Below are positions 6,693-13,803 of a stretch of 23,889 bases of DNA, piece by piece (position 1 is the stretch's first letter; every line of letters begins with the position of its first letter). Under the pieces are notes generated by a model. The model worked only from the letters and a program-made list of their open reading frames with translations. It was not told the DNA's origin and did not search any database. Source of the DNA: Firmicutes bacterium UBA2595 (lineage in GTDB: Bacteria > Bacillota > Thermincolia > Thermincolales > UBA2595); NCBI GenBank assembly GCA_002339745.1, contig DDKP01000103.1, positions 7,009-30,897 on the forward strand, written 5' to 3'. A program made the translations under genes and the position numbers.

Positions 6693-6790
6693 CAAACGTA
6701 CAACTGAATTCATTCCGCCCTTTTGGAACGCGCCCATCCCGTTTCTCAATACTGCAAAGAGTTTGCCCCTTATGGGACACTCCCTGAAAT

Positions 6791-7519
6791 TTATTCCATC
6801 CTGTGAATCTCTTTCCTCAGCCTTTTCAATATCCTCTTCTCCAACCGTGATATGTACGACTGGGAAATCCCCAGCATATCGGCCACTTCCTTCTGGGTCT
6901 TTTCGGCCCCGTCCGTCAGTCCGAAACGCAGTTCCATTATCCTCCGCTCCCTGCCGCTCAGTTTCTGGAGGGCAATGTTCAGCAGCCTTTTATCTACCTC
7001 TTCCTCCAGGTATTTGTAAATGACATCGCTTTCCGTTCCCAGGACGTCGGAAAGCAGCAATTCGTTCCCGTCCCAGTCAATATTTAGAGGCTCATCAAAC
7101 GACACCTCGGACCTGGTCTTGTTATTTCTCCTGAGGTACATCAGAATTTCGTTCTCAATGCAGCGGGAGGCATAAGTGGCCAGTTTGATCTTTTTGTTGG
7201 GGTCAAAAGTGTTGACTGCTTTAATCAGCCCGATGGTCCCGATAGAAACCAGGTCCTCGATTCCTATCCCGGTATTTTCAAACTTGCGGGCTATATACAC
7301 AACCAGCCGAAGATTCCGTTCAATCAGGACGCTCTTGACGGTTTTGTCACCAGCTTCCAGCTTTGAAATCAGAAAAATTTCCTCATCATTTGACAAGGGA
7401 GGCGGCAGGGCTTCACTACTGCCGACATAATAGACCTCCGATTTCAGTCCCAGTATGAAAAACAGTCTCAGGACCTTAAGCCTTAAAGTCCACTTCAACC
7501 TCATAAACCAGTTTAACAT
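6791..7519 (-). CDS. sigE: Pro-sigma-E, early mother-cell sigma factor precursor
   Basis: This 242-residue sigma-70 factor drives early mother-cell gene expression. It is made as an inactive precursor: a basic amphipathic N-terminus ends at GLKSEVYYVGSSEALPPPLS, the region cut by SpoIIGA. Region 2 contains NLRLVVYIARKFENTG, SIGTIGLIKAVNTF and CIENEILMYLRRNN; region 4 ends in DMLGISQSYISRLEKRI. All are near identical to B. subtilis SigE (239 residues). The frame opens at a TTG at 7564 with no ribosome site. The ATG at 7519 follows GGGGAGG by 9 bases and is preferred; an ATG at 7504 would match the B. subtilis length but has no ribosome site. It lies downstream of spoIIGA in the spoIIG arrangement, 141 bases apart. 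Confidence 0.97.
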   Translation of the reverse strand: MLNWFMRLKWTLRLKVLRLFFILGLKSEVYYVGSSEALPPPLSNDEEIFLISKLEAGDKTVKSVLIERNLRLVVYIARKFENTGIGIEDLVSIGTIGLIKAVNTFDPNKKIKLATYASRCIENEILMYLRRNNKTRSEVSFDEPLNIDWDGNELLLSDVLGTESDVIYKYLEEEVDKRLLNIALQKLSGRERRIMELRFGLTDGAEKTQKEVADMLGISQSYISRLEKRILKRLRKEIHRME

Positions 7520-7623
7520 ACCCAATATCCTCCCCGTCGGCCTGGTGTTTTTATCTTCAGCCAAATGTCAAATTGAGCAGTTAACTTAAAAAATAAAGAA
7601 ATAATGCGGCGTCTGTATCCAAT

Positions 7624-7660
7624 AGTTACTAATCACTAATCACCAGTCACCAGTCACTAA
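7624..7660 (-). repeat. Heptad repeat array, copy 1 (five units)
   Basis: Five consecutive 7-base units read on the minus strand as AGTGACT, GGTGACT, GGTGATT, AGTGATT and AGTAACT, ending next to the spoIIGA stop codon. The consensus RGTRAYT is related to the units at 17392-17419 and 22466-22500. Such heptad arrays are scattered in intergenic gaps; no function is known to me. Confidence 0.75.
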
Positions 7661-8593
7661 TTAGGCTGACATGCTGTCAAGCACATCAGGATGCAAAAGG
7701 GCCCTGTACCCTCCTCCAGGACTTAACTGCTGGTGATAAACCCCTACTATCACATTCCTGGTCAGTACCCGGTTCTCTCCATTCATAATTTCCACCCGGT
7801 CCGGCCTGAATCCGATCAGTAAACCATTTTCCCTCCCCAGCGACGTAAAAGGAATTACTCTGAATCTTGTGGACCACCCTGTTTCGGCGAGGGAGTCCAG
7901 AATAAGCATCAAATCGGGGTCCTTTCCGCTTTCAAATGCCATCTGAACCTCAATCGGGAACAGGTGTTTCAGTACGTTATATTCAACCACTACCACCGGT
8001 ATCCGACTGAGCGGGTCCTGGAGCTGGTTGCCGGTATCGATCAGAGCTTCAACCTCAACTTCCGAGTCGCCGAATAATACTCTCATTGGAACTCTGAACA
8101 GGCTCTGAACGGCACGTTTCCGCAACAACCGGCTGGCAAATCGGGTAAAAAAAACATAAAGGACAACGGTTATCAAAAGACCGGGCAAAAAATACGTAGC
8201 CACCTGATGCGAAAAATCATTGAGAGGCGGGTAGAAAGGCCTTGACCTGAAGAAATATAGAACCCCGATAAAGAAACCCCCGAGAGAAAACGAAACAATA
8301 TAAAAAACCGTCAAGCAAACGGTAAACTGCCTAAGGTTAAGGGGGGCAAAGGTTACAGCAAACATGCCTACCGAAAACATCACTTTCAGCCAAAAGTTAT
8401 GCAGGAATTCCATCTGGGGGAAGGCGGCAGCAAAGGAATAGGCCGCGCCGGCAACCGCTCCGGCAATAATCCTCGGCCACCGCGGAGCCAGTTTATTGAT
8501 GGCGGCAGTCCCCCACAGGATCAGTGAGTTCATTAGAAAACTGACGGCAAAAGCAACGTCCGGGTAAACATATACTACCTTCTGGACACTCAT
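7661..8593 (-). CDS. spoIIGA: SpoIIGA, membrane aspartic protease that processes pro-sigma-E
   Basis: This 310-residue protein has about five membrane segments in residues 10-150, then a cytoplasmic protease domain. The catalytic motif is EALIDTGNQLQDPL with D186-T187-G188, matching the aspartic-protease signature of the family. In the family the enzyme sits in the septal membrane, is activated by SpoIIR and cleaves the pro-sequence of SigE. The C-terminal GFRPD and VIVGVY blocks also fit. It starts with ATG behind GGTGGTGGAG. It is the first gene of the spoIIG operon, preceded by a promoter with an unusually long spacer and by a terminator that isolates it from the division genes. Confidence 0.95.
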   Translation of the reverse strand: MSVQKVVYVYPDVAFAVSFLMNSLILWGTAAINKLAPRWPRIIAGAVAGAAYSFAAAFPQMEFLHNFWLKVMFSVGMFAVTFAPLNLRQFTVCLTVFYIVSFSLGGFFIGVLYFFRSRPFYPPLNDFSHQVATYFLPGLLITVVLYVFFTRFASRLLRKRAVQSLFRVPMRVLFGDSEVEVEALIDTGNQLQDPLSRIPVVVVEYNVLKHLFPIEVQMAFESGKDPDLMLILDSLAETGWSTRFRVIPFTSLGRENGLLIGFRPDRVEIMNGENRVLTRNVIVGVYHQQLSPGGGYRALLHPDVLDSMSA

Positions 8594-8689
8594 TACTCCA
8601 CCACCAGCTTGTAATTCATAGTAACATTATATGACTGTCAGACAGTAGTTATGACAAGTATTAAAACTCTCCCTACAACCGTCTCATTC

Positions 8690-8722
8690 ATTATACAACG
8701 GGCTTCTTCAAAAATTTGTCAA
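8690..8722 (-). promoter_or_regulatory. spoIIG promoter with 21-bp spacer
   Basis: On the minus strand a perfect TTGACA (8717-8722) and a perfect TATAAT (8690-8695) are separated by 21 bases instead of 17. No better -35 exists at normal spacing (CAAATT there). The B. subtilis spoIIG promoter is known for a 22-bp spacer and needs phosphorylated Spo0A to be used. Only weak matches (5 of 7) to the 0A box TGTCGAA are visible, one overlapping the -35. Predicted start is near 8683. Confidence 0.7.
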
Positions 8723-8735
8723 TGGGTGAAAAGAC

Positions 8736-8778
8736 AAAAAAAAATCTCTCGCCTTTTTCTGTAAACCAAGGCAAAGAG
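8736..8778 (-). terminator. Terminator before the spoIIG promoter
   Basis: On the minus strand CTC-T-TTGCCTT (8768-8778) pairs with AAGGCGAGAG (8746-8755) with one bulge and one G-U pair, around a 12-base loop. It is followed by A and nine U residues (8736-8744). It ends the ftsZ / zinc-finger transcript. Confidence 0.7.
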
Positions 8779-8805
8779 TAAACAAATTTCGCAAAACTGG
8801 TTCTC

Positions 8806-9099
8806 CTAAAACAGCCTGAACAGCGGTTTTTTCAACTGGAATGAGATAAGGGCCAGCACCAGGATAAATGTAAAAATGGCGCCTACAAAGAAAAACCTCT
8901 TGAATCCCCCGGAGGGCATTAACAGATACCAGAATAACCCACTGGGCTTTTCCTCTTCCTGCTGCCTGTTAAGTTTTGCCATCCTCTCGGCACAGGAAGG
9001 GCATTCTTCCATATGTTTTTCCATTTCTCCTATAACCGGTTCTGACAACTTTTTATCAATATAATCGAACATCAGGTACCTGCATTCATGGCATTTCAC
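8806..9099 (-). CDS. Small membrane protein with anti-sigma-type zinc finger (zf-HC2-like)
   Basis: This 97-residue protein has an N-terminal zinc-finger pattern C6-x22-H29-x3-C33-x2-C36, the arrangement of the zf-HC2/ZAS domain in anti-sigma factors, plus C3-H4 in front. A charged linker (NRQQEEEKPSG) leads to one membrane segment at about 69-89 (FFFVGAIFTFILVLALISF) and a short basic tail on the far side. No sigma factor of the ECF type is adjacent. The GTG at 9099 is chosen because GGAGG lies 8 bases upstream; the longer frame from 9108 would overlap that site. It lies between ftsZ and spoIIGA. Function is unknown: it could sense zinc or redox state, bind a sigma factor, or act in division. 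Confidence 0.75.
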   Translation of the reverse strand: MKCHECRYLMFDYIDKKLSEPVIGEMEKHMEECPSCAERMAKLNRQQEEEKPSGLFWYLLMPSGGFKRFFFVGAIFTFILVLALISFQLKKPLFRLF

Positions 9100-9249
9100 C
9101 TGTCGCACCTCCGTTTATCCGGACATACGTATAACCGCTCACTCAAGAGCGTTCTAGTATCCCTCTATAAACATACGCGGGATATCCTGAATTAATTCGT
9201 TTTTTACAGTACCAGTACCAGCTTGAATAAAAACGACCATAGTACAGAA

Positions 9250-9296
9250 GCCAGTTCCGCTGAAACGAGATCCAGCCCGAGGTCAGCAAAACTGGC
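9250..9296 (-). other. Long hairpin in the ftsZ 3' region
   Basis: Bases 9250-9263 and 9283-9296 form a 14-bp stem. On the minus-strand RNA the two imperfect positions are G-U pairs; on the plus-strand RNA they would be C-A mismatches, so the fold suits only the minus transcript. It lies 29 bases after the ftsZ stop. A U-run appears only 14 bases later, so it is a weak terminator or a processing structure. Confidence 0.5.
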
Positions 9297-9324
9297 GGTA
9301 AGTTCGCTAAATTAATAGTTGGCT

Positions 9325-10371
9325 CTATTTCCTTCGTAAAAATGCTGGGATATCGAGGTCCTCAATTGCCGCGAAAGGCTTGATGTCAAGCTCGGCGTTG
9401 ATTTCTCTGCGGTGATACTTTTGATCAAAACCGGTAGCAATTACGGTTACTCGCACTTCATCCTGCATCGATTCGTCAATCACAGCCCCAAAGATAATAT
9501 TGGCTTCCGGGTCCGCCGCCTGAGCAATGATTTCTGCGGCCTCATTCACTTCAAAAAGGCCAAGGCTGGAACCGCCGGTTATATTTAGGAGTACCCCTCT
9601 GGCCCCCTCGATGGAGGTTTCCAAAAGAGGGCTGGAAATGGCTGCACTGGCGGCCTCAGAAGCCCTGTTCTCGCCTGTCCCGATACCGATTCCCATCAAA
9701 GCCGACCCGGTTTCTGTCATAATGGTCTTAACATCGGCAAAATCAAGGTTAATCAAACCGGGGACAGCGATGAGGTCTGATATCCCCTGAACTCCCTGGC
9801 GCAGCACATCATCTGCAATCCGGAAAGCTTCAACAATAGATGTCTGCCTGTCAATAACCTGCAACAGCCTGTCATTAGGTATGGTAATAAGAGTATCTAC
9901 CTTGTTTTTGAGATTGGAAATACCGCCTTCAGCCTGGGTAAGACGCTTACGTCCTTCAAATGTAAACGGCTTGGTGACAACCCCGACCGTCAGAGCGCCC
10001 ACTTCTTTGGCTATCTCGGCTACAATTGGGGCTGCCCCGGTTCCGGTACCCCCTCCCATTCCGGCAGTGACAAACACCATATCTGCACCCCTGAGGGCTT
10101 GTACCAGTTCTTCCCGGTTTTCTTCTGCGGCCTTCTGCCCAATCTCAGGATTAGCGCCAGCGCCAAGCCCCTTGGTCAATTTTGCCCCGATCTGGATCTT
10201 GCTAGTGGAATGGGCCATCTGCAGCGCCTGGGCATCAGTGTTAACAGCTATAAATTCAACACCCTTCAGGCCGGCCTGAATCATGCGGTTAACAGCGTTG
10301 CTTCCACCGCCGCCCACCCCAATAACTTTTATATTTGCAAACTGACTGGTATCAATCTCGAATTCAAGCAT
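9325..10371 (-). CDS. ftsZ: Cell division GTPase FtsZ
   Basis: This 348-residue tubulin homologue polymerises into the division ring. The nucleotide-binding loop GVGGGGSNAVNRM is at 18-30, the GTP signature GGGTGTGAAP at 106-115, and the T7 synergy loop NLDFADV at 208-214 supplies the catalytic aspartates D210 and D213. A short linker ends in the conserved C-terminal peptide DIPAFLRRK, which binds partners such as FtsA and SepF. It starts with ATG behind AAAGGAGG. ftsA is not upstream; instead there is a 143-base gap with a sigma-H-like promoter candidate. The downstream gap of 225 bases holds a long hairpin and no gene. Confidence 0.98.
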   Translation of the reverse strand: MLEFEIDTSQFANIKVIGVGGGGSNAVNRMIQAGLKGVEFIAVNTDAQALQMAHSTSKIQIGAKLTKGLGAGANPEIGQKAAEENREELVQALRGADMVFVTAGMGGGTGTGAAPIVAEIAKEVGALTVGVVTKPFTFEGRKRLTQAEGGISNLKNKVDTLITIPNDRLLQVIDRQTSIVEAFRIADDVLRQGVQGISDLIAVPGLINLDFADVKTIMTETGSALMGIGIGTGENRASEAASAAISSPLLETSIEGARGVLLNITGGSSLGLFEVNEAAEIIAQAADPEANIIFGAVIDESMQDEVRVTVIATGFDQKYHRREINAELDIKPFAAIEDLDIPAFLRRK

Positions 10372-10467
10372 TAATTATGACCTCCTTTTGCCTCGCTGAA
10401 GCATCCAAATGAACGGGGACAAAACCCTTCATAAAAAAGAATTCGAACACATCCACTTTAATTGGTA

Positions 10468-10496
10468 AAATTCCACATGGAAATGAATTTCCCTCT
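10468..10496 (-). promoter_or_regulatory. Sigma-H-like promoter candidate for ftsZ
   Basis: On the minus strand AGAGGGAAA (10488-10496) is followed after 11 bases by GTGGAATTT (10468-10476). The sigma-H consensus is RnAGGAwww, 11-12 bases, RnnGAATww; only one fixed position (G for A in the -35) differs. In B. subtilis a sigma-H promoter raises ftsAZ expression at the onset of sporulation. Predicted leader is about 90 bases. Confidence 0.5.
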
Positions 10497-10514
10497 TTTG
10501 AATTATATTTTTTT

Positions 10515-10841
10515 CTACTTTTTTAAAATATGGCGCCTTATAATGGCAAGGTTTTGAAATATCCTTACCCCAAAGGCAAAAATCGCCGCCGTGTACAGGG
10601 CTACACCTATTCTTTCCCCGATGTAAGCCAGCCCGGCAGCCAACAGCACATTACTAAAGAAACCGGTAACAAAAATGATGTCATCAAACTTTTTTTCCAT
10701 ACCGGCCCTTATTCCCCCGAAAACGGAGTCCATGGCTGCCAGGACCGCCACAGACATGTACTGTGCCCACGCCTGGGGCAGCGATGGGGCCTGCAGTCCG
10801 ATAATTACACCTATAATCAAACCCAGTAAAGGCAACCACAT
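10515..10841 (-). CDS. sbp: Small basic protein Sbp (DUF1290 membrane protein)
   Basis: This 108-residue membrane protein has three to four hydrophobic segments (LLGLIIGVIIGLQAP; MSVAVLAAMDSVFGGIRAGM; FVTGFFSNVLLAAGLAYIG; ALYTAAIFAFGVRIF) and a basic tail (IIRRHILKK). The AAMDSVFGGIRA motif marks the DUF1290 / Sbp family found before ftsAZ in Gram-positive dcw clusters; its role is not known. The ATG at 10841 follows AAGGTG at a 6-base spacing and is preferred to the GTG three codons upstream. It lies 46 bases after the DUF881 gene and 143 bases before ftsZ. Confidence 0.88.
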   Translation of the reverse strand: MWLPLLGLIIGVIIGLQAPSLPQAWAQYMSVAVLAAMDSVFGGIRAGMEKKFDDIIFVTGFFSNVLLAAGLAYIGERIGVALYTAAIFAFGVRIFQNLAIIRRHILKK

Positions 10842-10887
10842 ACTACTCACCTTCTCCCGGCATTCAAAAGTTCTGGTTCTAATCCCG

Positions 10888-11586
10888 TCATTTTACCGGC
10901 CTTGAATAGTTGAATATCAATGTACCCGTATAAGCCGGAACAGTAATATTATCCTTTTTTCGGACTTCCGCAACCAGTCCCCAGAATTTAAGCTGCTGGA
11001 AAATTCCTCCCCTTATTTCCAGGCCGCTCTGCAGTGTATCCGGGTCACCGGTAGCCAAAATGACAACGGGAGGAGCGATCTTCCTGGTATTGACAAGTAT
11101 TGTGTTGCCGGCACACCTGATTTCCGAAGTAGCCAAAAGCCTCTCCCCATTTATTGATATCGCCTCGGCTCCACCGGCTCGCAGTTCGTTGACCACTTTA
11201 AGAAGGTCTTCTTCATGCAAAATATATAGGTTTGGGTCTTCTCCGGGCTGTATTTCTTTAGGGTTATCATTAAGAATAATCTCGACGCCCGGTCCGGTCA
11301 CGGGAAGAAGTCCAGCCTCAACCCTGGCCTTTTCCAACTGGTCCCTGAGGGCTTGGTCCGCCGTCTTTGTCCCCGCGCTTATCTGGTCCAGTTTTTTTCT
11401 AAGGTCTTCTACCTCATCTTTCAGGTTGTCCCTTTCCTGCCTGACTTCCTTCAGCCTTGCAGTCAGTTCCTGGACCCTTGCCACCGGGCTATTGGGCTGT
11501 ATATCCCGGGCCGAACGAATTTGAACGGCCATCATGACTCCCAAAAAAAACAGGACCACTGCTACTAATATCCTTGATCTGTCCAA
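10888..11586 (-). CDS. DUF881 family protein (YlxW/YlxX-like)
   Basis: This 232-residue protein has an N-terminal membrane anchor (about 6-22, ILVAVVLFFLGVMMAVQI), a coiled coil (about 36-90, rich in E, R, K and L heptads) and a DUF881 domain (about 95-228, with GLLPVTGPGVEIIL, NELRAGGAEAISINGERL and VNTRKIAPPVVILATGDP). Two such genes, ylxW and ylxX, lie between divIB and sbp in B. subtilis; only one is here. Function is unknown, and position suggests a division-associated membrane protein with its domain outside the cell. TTG is the likely start, with GAGG 9 bases upstream; the only nearby ATG is out of frame. Confidence 0.85.
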   Translation of the reverse strand: MDRSRILVAVVLFFLGVMMAVQIRSARDIQPNSPVARVQELTARLKEVRQERDNLKDEVEDLRKKLDQISAGTKTADQALRDQLEKARVEAGLLPVTGPGVEIILNDNPKEIQPGEDPNLYILHEEDLLKVVNELRAGGAEAISINGERLLATSEIRCAGNTILVNTRKIAPPVVILATGDPDTLQSGLEIRGGIFQQLKFWGLVAEVRKKDNITVPAYTGTLIFNYSRPVK

Positions 11587-11619
11587 TTCTGCATACCTCG
11601 CTTCAACTGCATAAATGTT

Positions 11620-12396
11620 CTATGGCTGTTGCTCTTTCTCCTGCCGGGGCCGTTCGATAAATTTAATCACCGGGTTTCCTTTATAACTTATGTCTATATA
11701 TTGGATGCTTTCCTGATATTGTTGACTGATGACTTCCTGGTACAGCTGGATTTTTTCTTTAATTCTGGCGGTGTCACCGAACCTGACTTCTGCCTTGTCC
11801 ATAGTAAAAATCCTGATGTTGTTCAGGTCCGAAACATTAATCTCGGAAATCGCCGCCCTGATATTCAGCGGTGTGGCATTTAAATAATCAAGCGCGGCCT
11901 TCAGCTTTTCGCCGGGAATCCTCTGCCCCGGTCCCACAGAGCCGGGAGTGACGCCGGTAATAATGGGAAGGTTGATACTGCTCAGGCTGCTAACCCGGGC
12001 AAGATAGCAACCGTCTTCGCTGACGACAATGAACCAACCCCGGTCAGGGACCAGCCCAATCGCTTTTCGTTCAGTTATATCGATAATAATCGTTGAGGGA
12101 AAATCCCTTGATATTTCCACCTGCATTACCAGTGGATGTACGGCAACCCGGTCCTTTGCCTGAATCAAATTCGCCTTGAAGATGTTAACCCCTTTGTTCA
12201 GACCTGCCAGGGTCACCACCTCTTCCTGGCCCAGTTGTTTATTTCCAGTTACCGTGATCTCCTTCACACTGAAAACTGGTGAATGAAGAAAAAAGAAAAC
12301 TGCCAGTGAAAAGACAAAAATAAAAAAAAGGCTTTGTACTATATGCCACCGTCCCCTGCGGGAATTCGAGTATTTTGCGGATTGAAGAGCGGGCAT
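11620..12396 (-). CDS. ftsQ: Cell division protein FtsQ/DivIB
   Basis: This 258-residue bitopic membrane protein has a basic cytoplasmic start (KYSNSRRGRWH), one membrane segment at about 19-37, and an extracellular POTRA domain beginning FSVKEITVTGNKQLGQEEV, followed by the beta domain (IDITERKAIG; RVSSLSSINLPIITG). FtsQ/DivIB links early and late divisome parts with FtsL and FtsB/DivIC. The length is close to B. subtilis DivIB (263). The open frame extends 33 codons upstream through the murA terminator, so the ATG at 12396 with AGAGGTGA in front is used. It appears to be the first gene of its own transcription unit. Confidence 0.92.
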   Translation of the reverse strand: MPALQSAKYSNSRRGRWHIVQSLFFIFVFSLAVFFFLHSPVFSVKEITVTGNKQLGQEEVVTLAGLNKGVNIFKANLIQAKDRVAVHPLVMQVEISRDFPSTIIIDITERKAIGLVPDRGWFIVVSEDGCYLARVSSLSSINLPIITGVTPGSVGPGQRIPGEKLKAALDYLNATPLNIRAAISEINVSDLNNIRIFTMDKAEVRFGDTARIKEKIQLYQEVISQQYQESIQYIDISYKGNPVIKFIERPRQEKEQQP

Positions 12397-12414
12397 AGGT
12401 GTCACCTCTTTATT

Positions 12415-12423
12415 ATTATACCA
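12415..12423 (-). promoter_or_regulatory. Extended -10 promoter candidate for ftsQ
   Basis: On the minus strand TGGTATAAT gives a perfect TATAAT (12415-12420) with an upstream TG. No good -35 lies at 17 bases (TATATT). The predicted start would leave only about 12 bases before the ATG, with the ribosome site almost at the 5' end. It follows a terminator, which makes a promoter here plausible. Confidence 0.4.
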
Positions 12424-12471
12424 AAAACTCAAATAAAAATATATACAAATAAACTTGTCCATCCGAAAACT

Positions 12472-12493
12472 AAAAAAAGCAGCTCCCTGCTGC
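12472..12493 (-). terminator. Short terminator after murA
   Basis: GCAGC (12479-12483) pairs with GCTGC (12489-12493) around a 5-base loop; on the minus strand it is followed directly by seven U residues (12472-12478). The stem is only 5 bp, so readthrough into ftsQ is likely. It starts 32 bases after the murA stop. Confidence 0.6.
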
Positions 12494-12525
12494 ACCTTCC
12501 CTTCTCAACCGTTGCTCACCAAACT

Positions 12526-13782
12526 TTATATTCCGCTTACCCTCATAATCCGGGCTCCCAGTGCCGCATATTTGCGTTCAAGGCTCTCATATCCCCGGTC
12601 GATATGCCAGACATTTTCGATTACCGTGGCATCCTCCGCTACCAGCCCCGCCAGGACAAATGCGGCGCCTGCTCTCAGGTCAGTCGCTTCCACAAATGTC
12701 CCGCTTAATTTAGGTATCCCTTTTACAATGGCTGCCCTGCCCTCTATTTTTATATGGGCGCCCATCCGCCGCAATTCATCAACATGCTTGTAACGGTTTT
12801 CAAAAACCGTTTCCGATACTATTCCAGTTCCCTCGGCTACCGTCAGCAGCACCATCATCTGGGCCTGCATATCGGTAGGAAAACCTGGGTATGATAGGGT
12901 TTTTACATCAACGGCTTTGAGCCTGGGTGGGCCTATTACCCTGATCCGGTCTTCTCCCACCTCTACCTTTACGCCCGCCTCCCTCAGCTTGGCAATAACT
13001 GCTTCGACATGTTCGGGTATAACATTTTCCACAACTATGTCCCCACCGGTTATGGCTGCCGCCACCATATGAGTTCCCGCTTCGATTCGGTCTGGAATTA
13101 CTGTGTGGCTGGTTGAACCCAGCTTGGTAGGCCCTTCGATCTTTATCGTATCAGTCCCGGCTCCCCTGATTTTTGCCCCCAGGCCGTTCAAGAAGTTCTG
13201 AAGGTCAACTATTTCAGGTTCCTTGGCTGTATTTCGGATTATTGTTTGTCCCACGGCTTGTGTCGCTGCCATCATTATGTTCTCAGTAGCTCCCACACTG
13301 GGAAAATCCAGGTGAATTTCCGCGCCCTGCAGACCTCCGGTTTCCGCTATCACGTAACCATGCTTTTCGGTAATCTTTGCCCCCAGCGCAGTAAACCCCT
13401 TCAGGTGCAGGTCCATAGGCCTGGAGCCGATGGCGCACCCTCCGGGATAAGCAACCTTCACATAACCAAATCGGCCTATTAGAGACCCCATCACAAGATT
13501 TGATGCCCTCATTTTCCGCATCAGGTCTTCAGCAATTTCGAGACTTTTCACATTTCTGCCGTCCACCACGAGTGTGCTGCCTTCACAATGGATTTTTGCT
13601 CCCAGGTAGGTGAGCACTTCCTTCATCACCTCAACATCCAGGAGTTTCGGCACCTCATGGATGGTACTTATCCCCTCGGTAAGCAAACTGGCCGCCAGGA
13701 TGGGAAGTATCGAATTCTTAGCTCCGCTCACCCTTATCGACCCCTTTAGGCGTTTGCCACCGATAACAATGAACTTTTCCAC
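12526..13782 (-). CDS. murA: UDP-N-acetylglucosamine 1-carboxyvinyltransferase MurA
   Basis: This 418-residue enzyme transfers enolpyruvate from PEP to UDP-GlcNAc, the first committed step of peptidoglycan synthesis. K22-N23 (SGAKNSILPIL) and the catalytic cysteine C116 (YPGGCAIGSRPMDLH) are present, so the enzyme is expected to be fosfomycin-sensitive. Later blocks (TVIPDRIEAGTHM; YPGFPTDMQAQ; TDLRAGAAFVLAGL) fit the two-domain inside-out barrel. It starts with GTG behind GGAGG at 7 bases. It is 21 bases after murB and is the last gene of the wall block. It occupies the position used by murAA in several Gram-positive dcw clusters. Confidence 0.97.
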   Translation of the reverse strand: MEKFIVIGGKRLKGSIRVSGAKNSILPILAASLLTEGISTIHEVPKLLDVEVMKEVLTYLGAKIHCEGSTLVVDGRNVKSLEIAEDLMRKMRASNLVMGSLIGRFGYVKVAYPGGCAIGSRPMDLHLKGFTALGAKITEKHGYVIAETGGLQGAEIHLDFPSVGATENIMMAATQAVGQTIIRNTAKEPEIVDLQNFLNGLGAKIRGAGTDTIKIEGPTKLGSTSHTVIPDRIEAGTHMVAAAITGGDIVVENVIPEHVEAVIAKLREAGVKVEVGEDRIRVIGPPRLKAVDVKTLSYPGFPTDMQAQMMVLLTVAEGTGIVSETVFENRYKHVDELRRMGAHIKIEGRAAIVKGIPKLSGTFVEATDLRAGAAFVLAGLVAEDATVIENVWHIDRGYESLERKYAALGARIMRVSGI

Positions 13783-13803
13783 GTGGCCACCTCCAGATTC
13801 AGG

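Noticed and set aside
6508..6780. 90-codon open frame on the minus strand between sigE and sigG
   Set aside because: It runs straight through three intrinsic terminators, has a GTG start without a convincing ribosome site, and its translation shows no recognisable domain.
7624..7660. Possible CRISPR array
   Set aside because: The repeats are 7 bases and contiguous, without unique spacers; they are tandem heptads.
9109..9324. Promoter for the zinc-finger gene in the gap after ftsZ
   Set aside because: Several sigma-like fragments (GTATG, TTTATA, TTGAGT) were checked and none had a partner element at proper spacing.
12397..12495. 33-residue N-terminal extension of FtsQ
   Set aside because: It would be translated from the murA terminator region, lacks homology to DivIB N-termini, and a good ribosome site precedes the ATG at 12396.
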